A DNA stretch of 64,000 nucleotides from Pseudomonadota bacterium (GCA_020161065.1 JAIUPH010000033.1:124001-188000); one strand, 5' to 3'. Shown: positions 44,949 to 54,061, counted from the first letter of the stretch. Program-made: numbers and translations. Notes: generated by a model not told the origin, from the letters alone.

Positions 44949-45714
44949 GGTAGGCCTCCACCACTTGAGGGTTGCGCACGATGGCCGCGGGCGTGTCGTC
45001 GGCCAGCTTCTGGCCCTGGTGCAGCACGATCACGCGGTGGCTCAGGTTCATCAGCACGTCGGTGTTGTGCTCGATGATCAGGAAGGTGATGCCGAACTGG
45101 CGGTTGGCCGATTCGATGCACTGGATCACGCGCTCGATCAGGATCGGGTTGATGCCGGCCAGCGGCTCGTCGAGCAGCACGATCTCGGGCTCGGGCATCA
45201 GCATCGACGCGAACTGCAGCAGCTTCTGCTGGCCGCCGGACAGGTTGCCCGCCGGCAGGTGCGCCACGCGCGAGAGGCCCGACACCTCGATCAACTCGCG
45301 CGCGCGTTCGCGCAGCGCCGCCACGCGCCGGCGCGAGGCGCGGCCGATCGAGAAGGTCGACGCCACGCCCGGAAAGCGCGCCATCTGGCCGGCCAGCACG
45401 AGGTTCTCCTCGCAGTCCATGGTCGGGAAGACCACGGTCTTCTGGAAGCTGCGCAGCAGCCGGCCTTCGCGGGCGATGCGGTTCATCGCCCAGCCGGTGA
45501 TGTCGGTGCCCTTGAGCACGACGCGCCCGCCGTCGCTCTTCTGCAGACCGGTGCAGCAGTCGAACAGCGTTGACTTGCCTGAACCGTTGGGCCCGATGAG
45601 GCCGCAGACCTCGCCGCGCGCGACCTCGAGGTCCACGCCCTGCAGCGCCGGCACGCCGCCGTAGTTCTTTCGCAGGCCCTGCACGCGCAGGATGGGTTCT
45701 GCCGCCGCGTTCAT
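44938..45714 (-). CDS. livG: Branched-chain-type ABC transporter ATPase (LivG)
   Basis: A 258-residue ABC ATPase. Walker A GPNGSGKST, the LivG-specific LLRSFQKTVVFPTM, signature LSGGQQKLLQFA, Walker B IVLLDEPLAGINP. ATG at 45714 overlaps the livM stop by four bases. Works with LivF to power the importer. Confidence 0.92.
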   Translation of the reverse strand: MNAAAEPILRVQGLRKNYGGVPALQGVDLEVARGEVCGLIGPNGSGKSTLFDCCTGLQKSDGGRVVLKGTDITGWAMNRIAREGRLLRSFQKTVVFPTMDCEENLVLAGQMARFPGVASTFSIGRASRRRVAALRERARELIEVSGLSRVAHLPAGNLSGGQQKLLQFASMLMPEPEIVLLDEPLAGINPILIERVIQCIESANRQFGITFLIIEHNTDVLMNLSHRVIVLHQGQKLADDTPAAIVRNPQVVEAYLGG

Positions 45715-46703
45715 GCCTTGCGCCCCAGCCGCGCCAGCCATTCGGTGCCGCGCTCGACCAGCGGCGCCAGGCCCTGCGGGAACATGAACACCAGCAGCAG
45801 CAGCACGAAGCCGTAAATGATGAGCCGCAGCTCCGGCGTGATGCGCAGCGCCTCGGTGACCGCCACGAACAGGAAGCTGCCGATGATGGCGCCCGGCACC
45901 CGGCCGACGCCGCCGCCCAGCACGATGATGAGGATGGTGTTCGAGTAGTACATCTGGAACACCAGCGGGCTGACGACGGTCTCGTAGTGCGCGTACAGGC
46001 TGCCGCCGAGGCCGGCGAAGGCCGCGCTGAGCATGAAGACGACCAGCTTGTAGGTCCAGGTCGGGATGCCCAGCGACTCGGCCAGCGTCTCGTTGTCGCG
46101 GATGGCCACCATGCAGCGCCCGGCGGGCGAGCGGATCAGCGCGATGAAGGCCAGCATCGCCAGCACCGCCACCGCCAGGATCAGGTAGAAATACTGCGGG
46201 ATCTGGCTGATCACGATGTCGCCGATGCGCGGCCGCGCCAGGCCCGATAGCCCCATGTCGCCGCGGGTCAGGTCGGTCCAGTTCTTGGCCACCGTCTGCG
46301 CGATGACGACGAAGCCCAGCGTGCACATCACGAACGAGGTGGCGCGCAGCCGCAGCGCCGGAATGCCCAGCGGCAGCGCGATCAGCGCCGCCACGGCGGC
46401 CGCCGCGAACAGGTTGACGACGAAGGGCGTGCCGAAGTGCATCGCCAACAGCGCCGAGGTGTAGGCGCCCAGCCCGAAGAAGACGCCTTGCGCCAGCGAC
46501 AGCATGCCGGTGTAGCCGAGGATCAGGTTCAGCCCGTGCGCCGGCAGCAGGAAGATCATCGCGATGATCAGCGCGTGCAGGTAGTAGTTGCCCAGGAACA
46601 GCGGCGCCAGCGCCAGCGCGGCCAACGCCAGCGCGGCGGTGCCCCAGCGCACGGCGGGCAGCCGCGGCGGCGGCGCGTGCGGGGTGTCGAGCGTGACGGA
46701 CAT
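45711..46703 (-). CDS. livM: Branched-chain-type ABC transporter permease (LivM)
   Basis: A 330-residue inner-membrane permease with about ten segments. LILGYTGMLSLAQGVFFGLG, RGDMGLSGLARPRIG and AIRDNETLAESLGIPTWTYK are LivM hallmarks. ATG at 46703 gives MSVTLDTPHAPPP before the first segment. It lies 11 bp after livH. Confidence 0.92.
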   Translation of the reverse strand: MSVTLDTPHAPPPRLPAVRWGTAALALAALALAPLFLGNYYLHALIIAMIFLLPAHGLNLILGYTGMLSLAQGVFFGLGAYTSALLAMHFGTPFVVNLFAAAAVAALIALPLGIPALRLRATSFVMCTLGFVVIAQTVAKNWTDLTRGDMGLSGLARPRIGDIVISQIPQYFYLILAVAVLAMLAFIALIRSPAGRCMVAIRDNETLAESLGIPTWTYKLVVFMLSAAFAGLGGSLYAHYETVVSPLVFQMYYSNTILIIVLGGGVGRVPGAIIGSFLFVAVTEALRITPELRLIIYGFVLLLLVFMFPQGLAPLVERGTEWLARLGRKA

Positions 46704-46714
46704 GGTGGACGCTT

Positions 46715-47587
46715 TCAAAACCGGGCCTTTTGGGTGAACAGGCCGTGCGGCCGGAACATCAGCATCAGCAGCAGCGCCACGAAGCCGACCGAATCGCGGT
46801 ACTGCAGCCCGATCAGGCCGGAGACCAGCGCCTCCACCACGCCGAGCAGGATGCCGGCGATCAGCGTGCCGCGCACGTTGCCCATGCCGCCCATCACGAT
46901 CACCGCGAAGGTCTTGAGCGTGATCGACTCGCCCATGCCGCCGTAGACGCTGACGTTGACCGGCGCGGTGAGCACGCCCGACAGCGCGGCCAGCGCCGTG
47001 CCCAGCAGGAAAGTGCGGCGCACGACCGATTCGACGTCGATGCCGTTGACGTGGCAGCACTCGATGTTCTGCGACACGGCGCGGATGGCCTTGCCCATGC
47101 GCGTCTTGCGCACCATCCATTCGAGGCCGGCGAAGACCGCCAGCGCGGTGACGACCAGCACGATGCGCTGCTGCGCCATGCCGAAGCTGCCGATCTGCAC
47201 CGGCTCGATCCAGCCGCCTTCGAACACCTTGTAGCCGCCGCCGAAGGCCAGGATCACCGCGTTCTGCAGGATCAGCGAGACGCCGATGGTGGCCAGCACG
47301 CCGGCCTGGAACGGCGCGCCCACCAGGCGCTGCATGACCAGGCGGCCGATGAGCGCGGCGATCAGCGCCGCGATGGCCACGCCGGCGACGATGGACACGG
47401 CATACGGCGCGTCGAGCTTGGAGATCACCAGCCAGGCGCCGAAGGTGCCGAGCATGTAGTACTCGCCGTGAGCGAAGTTGATGGCCCGCAGCACGCCGAA
47501 GATCATCGTCATGCCGGCGGCCACCAGCGCGTACATCGAGCCGGTGATCACGCCGTTGACGATCTGCTCGAGGATGAAGCTGCCCAT
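46715..47587 (-). CDS. livH: Branched-chain-type ABC transporter permease (LivH)
   Basis: A 290-residue permease with eight or so membrane segments. VNGVITGSMYALVAAGMTMI at the start and INFAHGEYYMLGTFGAW are typical of LivH; the EAA-like loop is RKTRMGKAIRAVSQN. It follows the binding-protein gene by 32 bp. Confidence 0.92.
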   Translation of the reverse strand: MGSFILEQIVNGVITGSMYALVAAGMTMIFGVLRAINFAHGEYYMLGTFGAWLVISKLDAPYAVSIVAGVAIAALIAALIGRLVMQRLVGAPFQAGVLATIGVSLILQNAVILAFGGGYKVFEGGWIEPVQIGSFGMAQQRIVLVVTALAVFAGLEWMVRKTRMGKAIRAVSQNIECCHVNGIDVESVVRRTFLLGTALAALSGVLTAPVNVSVYGGMGESITLKTFAVIVMGGMGNVRGTLIAGILLGVVEALVSGLIGLQYRDSVGFVALLLMLMFRPHGLFTQKARF

Positions 47588-47619
47588 GGCGGTGCCGTCC
47601 TGCGCGGTGCTTCAGGCCG

Positions 47620-48807
47620 TCACTTGGGGTAGTCGACCTTGACGGCGATGGCGCTGCGGATCACCGGCTTGCCGTCGGCCACTTCCAGCAGCACCATCGG
47701 CAGCACGGCCTGGTGGTGGTCGTCGAAGGTGACCGGGCCCATCGCGCTGTCGTACTTGATCTTGGCCAGCGCGTTGCGCACGTCCTCGGGCTTCAGGCTG
47801 GCGGCCGCCTTGATGGCCGCGGCGACGAGGTGCGTGGTCTCCCAGTGCGTGTAGGCGTGGTTGTTGGGCATCTCGCCGCCGTAGGCCTTCTTGTAGTCGT
47901 CGACGAACTTCTGGCTGCGCGCGCTGGTCCACTCGGGCAGCCAGGCGGCCGCCTCGATCGAGCCGTTCAGCACCGACGGCGCCGCGGCGATGGTCTTGGC
48001 GGTGTTGAACTCGCCGTTGCCGACCAGCACCACCTTGCCGGCCAGGCCCATCTCCAGCATCTGGCGCGCGACGATGGGCGTCGTGTCGGCCTGGCCGTAC
48101 ATCAGGATGGCCTGCGCGCCCGAGTTGCGGATCTTGCTGAGCACCGGGCGGAAGTCGGTCTCCGAGTCCTTGTAGTAGTCCTCGCTCAGGATCTTGGCGT
48201 CGGGGTAGCGCGGCAGGTATTTCTTGGTGAAGTTGATGGCGCCGCGGCCGTAGTCGCTGTCCACCGACAGCACGGCGAAGGTCTTCAGGCCGCGGTTCTT
48301 GACCGCGTGCTCCAGCACGATGGCGGCGCGGCCCTCGTCGGTGGGGTAGTTGCGGAAGGTCCACTTGAAGCCGCCGACGCCCGCCTTGTAGGTGATCATC
48401 GGGTTCGACGACGCGGCGTTGACGAGCAGCACGCCCGCTTCCTCGGCCAGCGGCTGCATCGCGAGCGTGACCGAACTGCAAATGTCGCCGATGATGATGG
48501 GCAGCTTGTCGAAGCTGATCATGCGCTTGGTGGCCGACACCCCTTCGGCCGGCACGCACTGGCTGTCGCCGCTGACGAACTCCAGCTTGCGGCCCTGCAC
48601 CCCGCCGGCGGCATTGATCTCCTTGGCCGCCAGGTTGGCGCCCTTGTTGGCGAAGGCGCCGTAGCGCGCGTTGGCGCCGCTCAAGGGGCTGACGAGGCCG
48701 ATCTTGTAGACCTCCTGCGCCGTGGCCGGCAGCGCCGTCATCGCCGTCAGCGCGGCCGCGCCGCAGGCCGCGAGCAGGGCGCGCCGAACAATCGTTCTGG
48801 TGGACAT
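47620..48807 (-). CDS. Periplasmic substrate-binding protein of the liv-type transporter
   Basis: A 395-residue type I periplasmic binding protein. The signal peptide is TIVRRALLAACGAAALTAMT, ending ATAQ. The mature start VYKIGLVSPLSGANARYG and the block FVSGDSQCVPAEGVSATKRM match ABC amino-acid/amide binders (LivK family). ATG at 48807 gives a clean signal sequence; an earlier ATG would add a leader without the basic start. First gene of the 10-kb operon to 38918, preceded by promoter module F. Ligand unknown, likely the substrate of HyuAB. Confidence 0.9.
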   Translation of the reverse strand: MSTRTIVRRALLAACGAAALTAMTALPATAQEVYKIGLVSPLSGANARYGAFANKGANLAAKEINAAGGVQGRKLEFVSGDSQCVPAEGVSATKRMISFDKLPIIIGDICSSVTLAMQPLAEEAGVLLVNAASSNPMITYKAGVGGFKWTFRNYPTDEGRAAIVLEHAVKNRGLKTFAVLSVDSDYGRGAINFTKKYLPRYPDAKILSEDYYKDSETDFRPVLSKIRNSGAQAILMYGQADTTPIVARQMLEMGLAGKVVLVGNGEFNTAKTIAAAPSVLNGSIEAAAWLPEWTSARSQKFVDDYKKAYGGEMPNNHAYTHWETTHLVAAAIKAAASLKPEDVRNALAKIKYDSAMGPVTFDDHHQAVLPMVLLEVADGKPVIRSAIAVKVDYPK

Positions 48808-48844
48808 CGAGGACTCCGGGGCTTGGGGTGGAAGAGGTGAAACG

Positions 48845-48912
48845 ATCATAGGAAGGCGGTTGTTCGCCGACCAATACGAGTTGCGCTTCGAGGTATCAAG
48901 GATCTTGATTGC
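48845..48912 (-). promoter_or_regulatory. Conserved LysR-box promoter module F (variant)
   Basis: Plus reading: CCAATACG at 48871 and the perfect dyad ATCAAGGATCTTGAT at 48895-48909. Toward the binding-protein gene: dyad, CGTATTGG with TTGGTC as -35, 18 bases, TATGAT as a near-consensus -10. Spacing equals the other five copies, but the box lacks the ATA/TAT ends. Predicted start of transcription near 48838, 31 bases before the ATG. Confidence 0.7.
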
Positions 48913-48949
48913 GGGTTTACCCCGGCCGTGGTGGACGCCTTGGCGGCCG

Positions 48950-50158
48950 TCAATCGGCCAGGCGGGCGATGGCCGCGGCCATGCGGCGGCAGGCTTCCTC
49001 GATCACGTCGATGCCGGTCGCGATCGACAGCCGCAGGTACGGCGACAGGCCGTAGCAGGTGCCGGCGATCGCCGCGACGCGGGCGTCTTCCAGCAGGAAC
49101 AGTGAGACGTCCAGGTCGGTGGTTAGCTGCCGGCCGGCGGCGGTGCGCCGGCCGATCAGCCCGCCGCAGTGGACGAAGAGATAGAACGCGCCTTCCGGGG
49201 CGCTGCAGCGCAGGCCGGGGATGGCGTTGACGAGCGCCAGCGCGCGGTCGCGCCGCGCCCGGTAGGTGGCCACCCAGTCCGGCAGGAAGTCCATGCCGCC
49301 CTGCAGCGCGGCCAGCGCCGCGGCCTGGCTGACCGAGCAGGCGCAACTCGTCGACTGCGACTGGATCATGTCCATCGCCGCGATCAGCGCCGCCGGGCCG
49401 GCGGCATAGCCGATGCGCCAGCCCGTCATCGCATAGGTCTTGGACACGCCGTTGACGACCAGGGTGCGCGCGAGCAGCGCCGGCTCGATCGCCGCGAGGT
49501 GCGGGCTTTCGGGCGCGCCGAAGCGGATGTGCTCGTAGATGTCGTCGGTCAGCACCGCCACCTGCGGGTGGCGCAGCAGCACGTCGGCCAGTGCGCGAAG
49601 CTGGGCGGCGCCGTAGGCCGCGCCGGTGGGGTTGCTGGGCGAATTGAGGATCAGCCAACGCGTGCGCGGCGTGATCGCCGCCTCCAGCGCGGCGGCCGTC
49701 AACAGGAAGCCATCGGACTCGGCGCAGGGCACGATCACCGGCTCGCCGCCGCAGGCCAGCACCATGTCGGGGTACGACACCCAGTAGGGCGCCGGGATGA
49801 TGACCTCGCTGCCCGCTTCGACCGTGACCGACAGCGCGTTGAAGATGGCGTGCTTGGCGCCGACGGTGACGATGATCTGCCCGGGCGCGTAGGCGAGGCC
49901 GTTCTCGCGCTGCAGCTTGGCCGCGACCGCCTGGCGCAGCGCCAGCGTGCCGGCGGTCTGCGTGTAGCGCGTCTGGCCGCCTTCGATGGCCTCGATGGCC
50001 GCGCGGCGGATCGGCGCCGGCGTGTCGAAGTCGGGTTCGCCGACCAGCAGGCTGACGATGTCGCGCCCTTCGCGGCGCAGTTCGGCCAGGCGGTCGGTGG
50101 CCGCGCTGCTGGGTGAAGGCTTGACGCGCCGCAGGCGCGCGGCGATGGCAATGCTCAA
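48950..50158 (-). CDS. PLP-dependent aminotransferase, class I/II, copy 1
   Basis: A 402-residue fold-type I aminotransferase of the aspartate aminotransferase group. LLVGEPDFDTPAPIRRAA, IIPAPYWVSYPDMVLACGGE, NSPSNPTGAAYGAAQL, and the PLP-Lys block VNGVSKTYAMTGWRIGY are intact. Start is TTG at 50158 with GAGGAG six bases upstream; no suitable ATG exists. It is a full-length paralogue of the gene at 54080-55288. A conserved promoter module (B) lies upstream. Amino donor/acceptor not determined. Confidence 0.9.
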   Translation of the reverse strand: MSIAIAARLRRVKPSPSSAATDRLAELRREGRDIVSLLVGEPDFDTPAPIRRAAIEAIEGGQTRYTQTAGTLALRQAVAAKLQRENGLAYAPGQIIVTVGAKHAIFNALSVTVEAGSEVIIPAPYWVSYPDMVLACGGEPVIVPCAESDGFLLTAAALEAAITPRTRWLILNSPSNPTGAAYGAAQLRALADVLLRHPQVAVLTDDIYEHIRFGAPESPHLAAIEPALLARTLVVNGVSKTYAMTGWRIGYAAGPAALIAAMDMIQSQSTSCACSVSQAAALAALQGGMDFLPDWVATYRARRDRALALVNAIPGLRCSAPEGAFYLFVHCGGLIGRRTAAGRQLTTDLDVSLFLLEDARVAAIAGTCYGLSPYLRLSIATGIDVIEEACRRMAAAIARLAD

Positions 50159-50195
50159 GGGCGGCTCCTCGCGGGGGTGGTTCGGGACGGCGCGA

Positions 50196-50263
50196 AACTT
50201 ACGCGCAGCCCCCGCGAGGTGCCAAGACGGCTTCTGTCTGGCCGCATAGCGCGGCGTTATGGC
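50196..50263 (-). promoter_or_regulatory. Conserved LysR-box promoter module B
   Basis: Plus reading: CCAAGACG at 50222, dyad ATAGCGCGGCGTTAT at 50246-50260. Toward aminotransferase copy 1: dyad, CGTCTTGG with TTGGCA as -35, 18 bases, TAAGTT as -10. Predicted start of transcription near 50189, 31 bases before the TTG start. Confidence 0.8.
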
Positions 50264-50364
50264 GGGCGGCGGGGCGCTTGCCCAAGCACAGCGGCGAGGA
50301 CCTTCCGGCCGGATCGCCTGATGGCGCGAGCAAGGTGAACTGGCAGCGTGCGAGCGGGCCCCGG

Positions 50365-50592
50365 TCAGGCGTCGTCGCCGAGGGCGTCGAGCAGTGCCTT
50401 GTTGCTTAGCGGGTCGACGCCCTTCGCCAAGCCGCCACGACCCTTGAATGCCGGCAGGTGAACAGGACCGCGACTGGCTGCATCGGTCGTCGCGCGCAGG
50501 CGCAACTGCAGACCCTCCTCGATCAAGCGAGTCAGGCTGGTCCGCTGACGGACGGCCAGCGCCTGGAAGGCCAGCGCCGACGCCAGCGGCAT
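50365..50592 (-). CDS. Possible orphan VapB-like antitoxin or its remnant
   Basis: A 75-residue frame resembling the C-terminal two thirds of a VapB antitoxin: ALAVRQRTSLTRLIEEGLQL followed by a basic linker and the toxin-contact-like tail VDPLSNKALLDALGDDA. The usual N-terminal strand of the ribbon-helix-helix is not recognisable upstream, and no PIN-domain toxin gene follows (50159-50364 has none). It is probably a decaying or solitary antitoxin. Confidence 0.4.
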   Translation of the reverse strand: MPLASALAFQALAVRQRTSLTRLIEEGLQLRLRATTDAASRGPVHLPAFKGRGGLAKGVDPLSNKALLDALGDDA

Positions 50593-50680
50593 GCCGTTGT
50601 CGCGGTTGATCCGGCGCTCGAGCGCGGTGCTCCGCGCCCACGGCTCGTCCCCGGACCGCGCTTTGCGTATGACCGCAACG

Positions 50681-51148
50681 TCACCGCGACGGCTGCTTCG
50701 ACAGCGGCGCTTGCGCCCGCGGCTGCAGCCACGGCTCGCCCGGATGGCGGACGTAGCGTGCCCAGACGTAGCGCCAGGGCATCACGAGGTAGACCAAGAC
50801 GATGCCGATGCACTCGGTGAACAGCACGTATTGCTCGGGCGTCATGCGGCCCCCCAGCCAGGCCGGCAGGATGATGAGCACGATCGCCACGGTCTTCCAC
50901 AAGACCTCGAGCAGCATGATCGGCAGCATCTGCAGCGGGTACTTCAGGCCCAGCACGCTGAGCAAGGCCAGCGCGGCCAGCATCGACTTGGCGGCGACGC
51001 GCGGTGCCGGCCAAGGGCCGATCTCGAACAGCACCTGTTGCCAGACGAAGAAGCCCATGACGCCGGCCATCAGCAGGTAGGCCAGGCGCAGCAGGTGGAT
51101 GCGCCACATCGCGACGGGTGGCAGTTCGAGTCGTTGATCGGAGCCCAT
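50681..51148 (-). CDS. Hypothetical membrane protein (about four segments)
   Basis: A 155-residue protein with four hydrophobic stretches: LAYLLMAGVMGFFVWQQVLF, SMLAALALLSVLGLKYPLQM, MLLEVLWKTVAIVLIILPAWL, ending before GGRMTPEQ, and CIGIVLVYLVMPWRYVW. The start MGSDQRLELPPVAMWRIHLL and a Pro-rich C-terminus flank them. No known family is recognised. It is divergent from the LytS-like kinase gene and could be linked to it, but nothing in the sequence proves that. Confidence 0.65.
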   Translation of the reverse strand: MGSDQRLELPPVAMWRIHLLRLAYLLMAGVMGFFVWQQVLFEIGPWPAPRVAAKSMLAALALLSVLGLKYPLQMLPIMLLEVLWKTVAIVLIILPAWLGGRMTPEQYVLFTECIGIVLVYLVMPWRYVWARYVRHPGEPWLQPRAQAPLSKQPSR

Positions 51149-51521
51149 GGTGTTGGATGCCTGCAAGTTGGTCGTGACCGCGCTCGGCGCCGTTGCCGAT
51201 GCCTTGGGCAGCGACTGTGCCGATCGTGAGCGCCGGCGCCAAGCGGGCGACCGACGAGCGACGGCGATGGCGGCTCGGGCGACGACGGGCATCGACGAAA
51301 TGCGCCGAACGGCGCGCGGCGGCGCGGCGGCGCGCGGCGGCGTGCGCCGGCGTTCGGCAACGCGCGCTGGGCTGCGCTGTCCGCAACGCGCTTCGTCGCC
51401 GCGGGGCGCCGCTTGGCGGTCCGCCAGCGTCTCCCGTCGCGATGGGGCGATGGCCGGGCCAAGCGGCGCGCTACAGTGCGCAGCCGTTTCAGCGCTCGCC
51501 GCTTCAGCACCCCGCCGGACC
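51149..51521. other. 373-bp divergent intergenic region, no gene supported
   Basis: Between the membrane-protein gene and the kinase gene. Open frames here give only Arg/Ala-rich, family-less sequence. The middle (about 51305-51360) is a run of GCGC/GGCGG repeats. It presumably holds both divergent promoters, but no clear -35/-10 pair or dyad was seen. Confidence 0.5.
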
Positions 51522-52616
51522 GTGACTTCCGCCATCGATCTTCGCGCGCCGGGCCCATCCGATTGGCGCCATCTGGTGTCGTGGCCGCGGCTGCGCTTGT
51601 GGCTCGTTGTCAGCGTGCTGTGGGCGCTGGCGCGCACGCTCACGTCCGAGACCGCGCTCTCGGTGTGGCTGATCCGTTGCGGCCTGATCGTCGCGCTGGC
51701 GGTGCTGCTCTATGGCCTGCTGGACCAGTGGCCGCGCCGCCTGCCCGCGTGGGCGCCGCGCTGGATCCTGCAGCTCACGGCCGTGGTGGTGATGATGCCG
51801 CCGGCCGTCTACCTGAGCTACGCCGTCACCACCGGCACGCTGGACGTCTTGTCGCTGGGATCCGGGTATCTCGAAGGTTTGGCCATCACCAGCTTCATGG
51901 GCATTCTGCTGGGGCCGTGGATCGCGCTGGGCGCGCTGCTGCGTCGCAGCGAAGCCTTCGCGCGCGAGCAGGCGCTGGCCTTCCAGTTGCGCGGCAGTGA
52001 ACTGGAGCGCAAGGCGCTCGACGCGCGGCTGAAGCTCTTGCAGGCGCACGTCGAGCCGCACTTTCTGTTCAACACGCTGGCCAACATCCGTGCGCTGGTG
52101 CGCAAGTCCGGCTCGGCCGATGCGGCGGCCATGCTCGACAGCCTGATCACCTACCTGCGCGCGGCGGTGCCCCGGCTCGACGGCCAGCAACCGACGCTGG
52201 CGCAAGAAGCGCAGACCGTGGGCGCCTACCTCGAACTGATGCGCATGCGCATGCCGGACCGGCTGCGCTACACGGTGACCATCGAGCCGGCCGCGCTGGC
52301 GCTGCATTGCCCGCCGATGCTGCTGCTCACGCTGGTCGAGAACGCCATCAAGCACGGCATCGACCCCAGCGAGACCGGCGGCACGGTCGACGTGCAGGTG
52401 GCGCTGTGCGCGCAGCGGGTGCAGGTGCGCGTGGCCGACAGCGGCCTGGGCCTGCAGCCACGGCCGGCCGGCGGCAGCGGCACGGGCCTGGCCAACCTGC
52501 GCGAACGGCTGGCGCTGGCCTTCGGTGACGAGGCCCACGTCAGGCTGACGGCCGCGCAACCCCGCGGCACGGTGGCCGAGGCCGAGTTCCCGGCGCGCCG
52601 CGCGGAGGCCAGGTGA
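51522..52616 (+). CDS. LytS-like sensor histidine kinase
   Basis: About 364 residues from a GTG at 51522. Four to five membrane segments (LWLVVSVLWALARTLTSETA, CGLIVALAVLLYGLL, WILQLTAVVVMMPPAVYLSYA, SFMGILLGPWIALGALL) lead to a His_kinase domain: LKLLQAHVEPHFLFNTLANI with the phospho-acceptor His, and an ATPase domain with LVENAIKHGIDPSETGG and GSGTGLANLRERL. It overlaps the response regulator start. Start codon uncertain; an ATG at 51450 is an alternative. Confidence 0.85.
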   Translation: MTSAIDLRAPGPSDWRHLVSWPRLRLWLVVSVLWALARTLTSETALSVWLIRCGLIVALAVLLYGLLDQWPRRLPAWAPRWILQLTAVVVMMPPAVYLSYAVTTGTLDVLSLGSGYLEGLAITSFMGILLGPWIALGALLRRSEAFAREQALAFQLRGSELERKALDARLKLLQAHVEPHFLFNTLANIRALVRKSGSADAAAMLDSLITYLRAAVPRLDGQQPTLAQEAQTVGAYLELMRMRMPDRLRYTVTIEPAALALHCPPMLLLTLVENAIKHGIDPSETGGTVDVQVALCAQRVQVRVADSGLGLQPRPAGGSGTGLANLRERLALAFGDEAHVRLTAAQPRGTVAEAEFPARRAEAR

Positions 52617-53389
52617 TGCCTTCGGCGCTGATTGCCGACGACGAGCCCCGGCTGCGCGAGGAGTTGGCCGAGTTGCTGGCCACGGCCTGGCCCGAACTGC
52701 AGGTCGTGGCGCTGGCCCGCAACGGCCGCGAGGCCGTCGAGCAGTTCGAGCGCCTGCGGCCCACCATCTGCTTCCTCGACGTGCACATGCCGGCGATGAG
52801 CGGCATCGAAGCGGCGCGCCACATCGGCCGGCGCGCCCACCTGGTGTTCGTGACGGCTTTCGAGCGCTACGCCGTGCAGGCCTTCGCGCAGGGCGTGCTC
52901 GACTACCTGGTGAAGCCGGTGGACGCGCAGCGCCTGGCCGAGACCGTGGCGCGGCTGCAGGAGCGCATCGGCTCGGCAACGGCGCTGCCGCACGGCGACG
53001 ACATGCTGCTGCAGCTGGCGCAACGGCTGCAGCAGGATCAGCGGCCGCCGCCGCTGCGCTGGATTCGCGCGCAGGTGGGGCAGGCGCTGCGCCTCATTCC
53101 GGTGGACCGGGTCGATTACCTGCAGTCCGACAGCAAGTACACCTTGGTGGCCTGGCGCAACGACGAGGGCGCCGCCAGCGAAGCCGTCGTCAGGCTGCCG
53201 TTGAAAGACCTGCTGCCCCAGCTCGACCCCGAGCAGTTCGTGCAGGTGCACCGCTCGGCGATCGTCAACCTCGCGTCGATCAGCCACGTGGTGCGCGGCG
53301 CCAACGAGACGGCCGACGTCCACCTGAAAGGCCGCGCCGAGGTGCTGCGCGCCAGCCGCAGCTTCAACCACCACTTCCGGCAGATGTGA
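52616..53389 (+). CDS. LytTR-type response regulator
   Basis: A 257-residue regulator. Receiver domain: ALIADDEPRLREELAELL with the acidic pair, phospho-acceptor Asp in TICFLDVHMPAMSG, LVFVTAFERYAVQAF, and YLVKPVDAQRL. C-terminal LytTR DNA-binding domain: RLIPVDRVDYLQSDSKYTLV and FVQVHRSAIVNLASI, then NHHFRQM at the end. Start ATG overlaps the kinase stop. An AlgR/YehT-like pair; targets unknown. Confidence 0.9.
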   Translation: MPSALIADDEPRLREELAELLATAWPELQVVALARNGREAVEQFERLRPTICFLDVHMPAMSGIEAARHIGRRAHLVFVTAFERYAVQAFAQGVLDYLVKPVDAQRLAETVARLQERIGSATALPHGDDMLLQLAQRLQQDQRPPPLRWIRAQVGQALRLIPVDRVDYLQSDSKYTLVAWRNDEGAASEAVVRLPLKDLLPQLDPEQFVQVHRSAIVNLASISHVVRGANETADVHLKGRAEVLRASRSFNHHFRQM

Positions 53390-53404
53390 GGCTGCCCGCG
53401 GCCT

Positions 53405-54061
53405 TCAGTTGTTGCAGCGCGCTTCCAGCGCGTCGATGAACGAACGGTCCCAGCGGCCTTCTTCCATCGCCTGGATCGTGCGCGCCTCGGCTTCCAGCAC
53501 GCCGCGGGCCTTGGCGATCAGCGTGGCGGCTTCGGCGGGCGGGAAGGCCAGCAGGCCGTCCTGGTCGCCGAGCACGATGTCGCCGGGGTTGACGACCATG
53601 CCGCCGACCTGGATCGTTACGTTGATGTCACCGGGCCCGTCCTTGTACGGCCCGCGGTGGGTGACGCCGCGCGCGTAGACCGGGAAGTCGCGGTTGCGGA
53701 TCTCGGCCACGTCGCGGATGGCGCCGTCGATCACCACGCCGGCCACGCCGATCTTCGCGGCGTAGAACGTGAGGATGCCGCCGACCACCGCATTGGCAAG
53801 GTCGCCGCCGGCGTCGACCAGCAGCACGTCGCCGGGGCGGCAGAACTCCAGCGCGCGCAGGTAGGTGAGGTTGTCGCCGCCGCGCGAGCGCGCCGTCACC
53901 GCGGTGCCGGCCATCGTCAGCCGCTGCGGGCGGTGGTAGGGCTGCAGACCGATGGTGCCCACGCTGCGGTGCAGGTTGTCGCTGATGGCGGCCAGCGGCA
54001 GCTCGCGCAGCGCGGCGATCAGCGTTTCGTCGGCCTGCGGCGCCGAAGGGTTCTTGCGCAT
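53405..54061 (-). CDS. RraA-like / HMG aldolase family protein
   Basis: A 218-residue RraA-fold protein. GTAVTARSRGGDNLTYLRAL, CRPGDVLLVDAGGDLANAVV, and VVIDGAIRDVAEIRNRDFPV carry the substrate/metal residues of 4-hydroxy-4-methyl-2-oxoglutarate aldolases and oxaloacetate decarboxylases; this branch is enzymatic rather than RNase-inhibiting. It follows aminotransferase copy 2 by 18 bp, so it probably acts on the keto acid that enzyme makes. Convergent with the LytTR gene. Confidence 0.85.
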   Translation of the reverse strand: MRKNPSAPQADETLIAALRELPLAAISDNLHRSVGTIGLQPYHRPQRLTMAGTAVTARSRGGDNLTYLRALEFCRPGDVLLVDAGGDLANAVVGGILTFYAAKIGVAGVVIDGAIRDVAEIRNRDFPVYARGVTHRGPYKDGPGDINVTIQVGGMVVNPGDIVLGDQDGLLAFPPAEAATLIAKARGVLEAEARTIQAMEEGRWDRSFIDALEARCNN

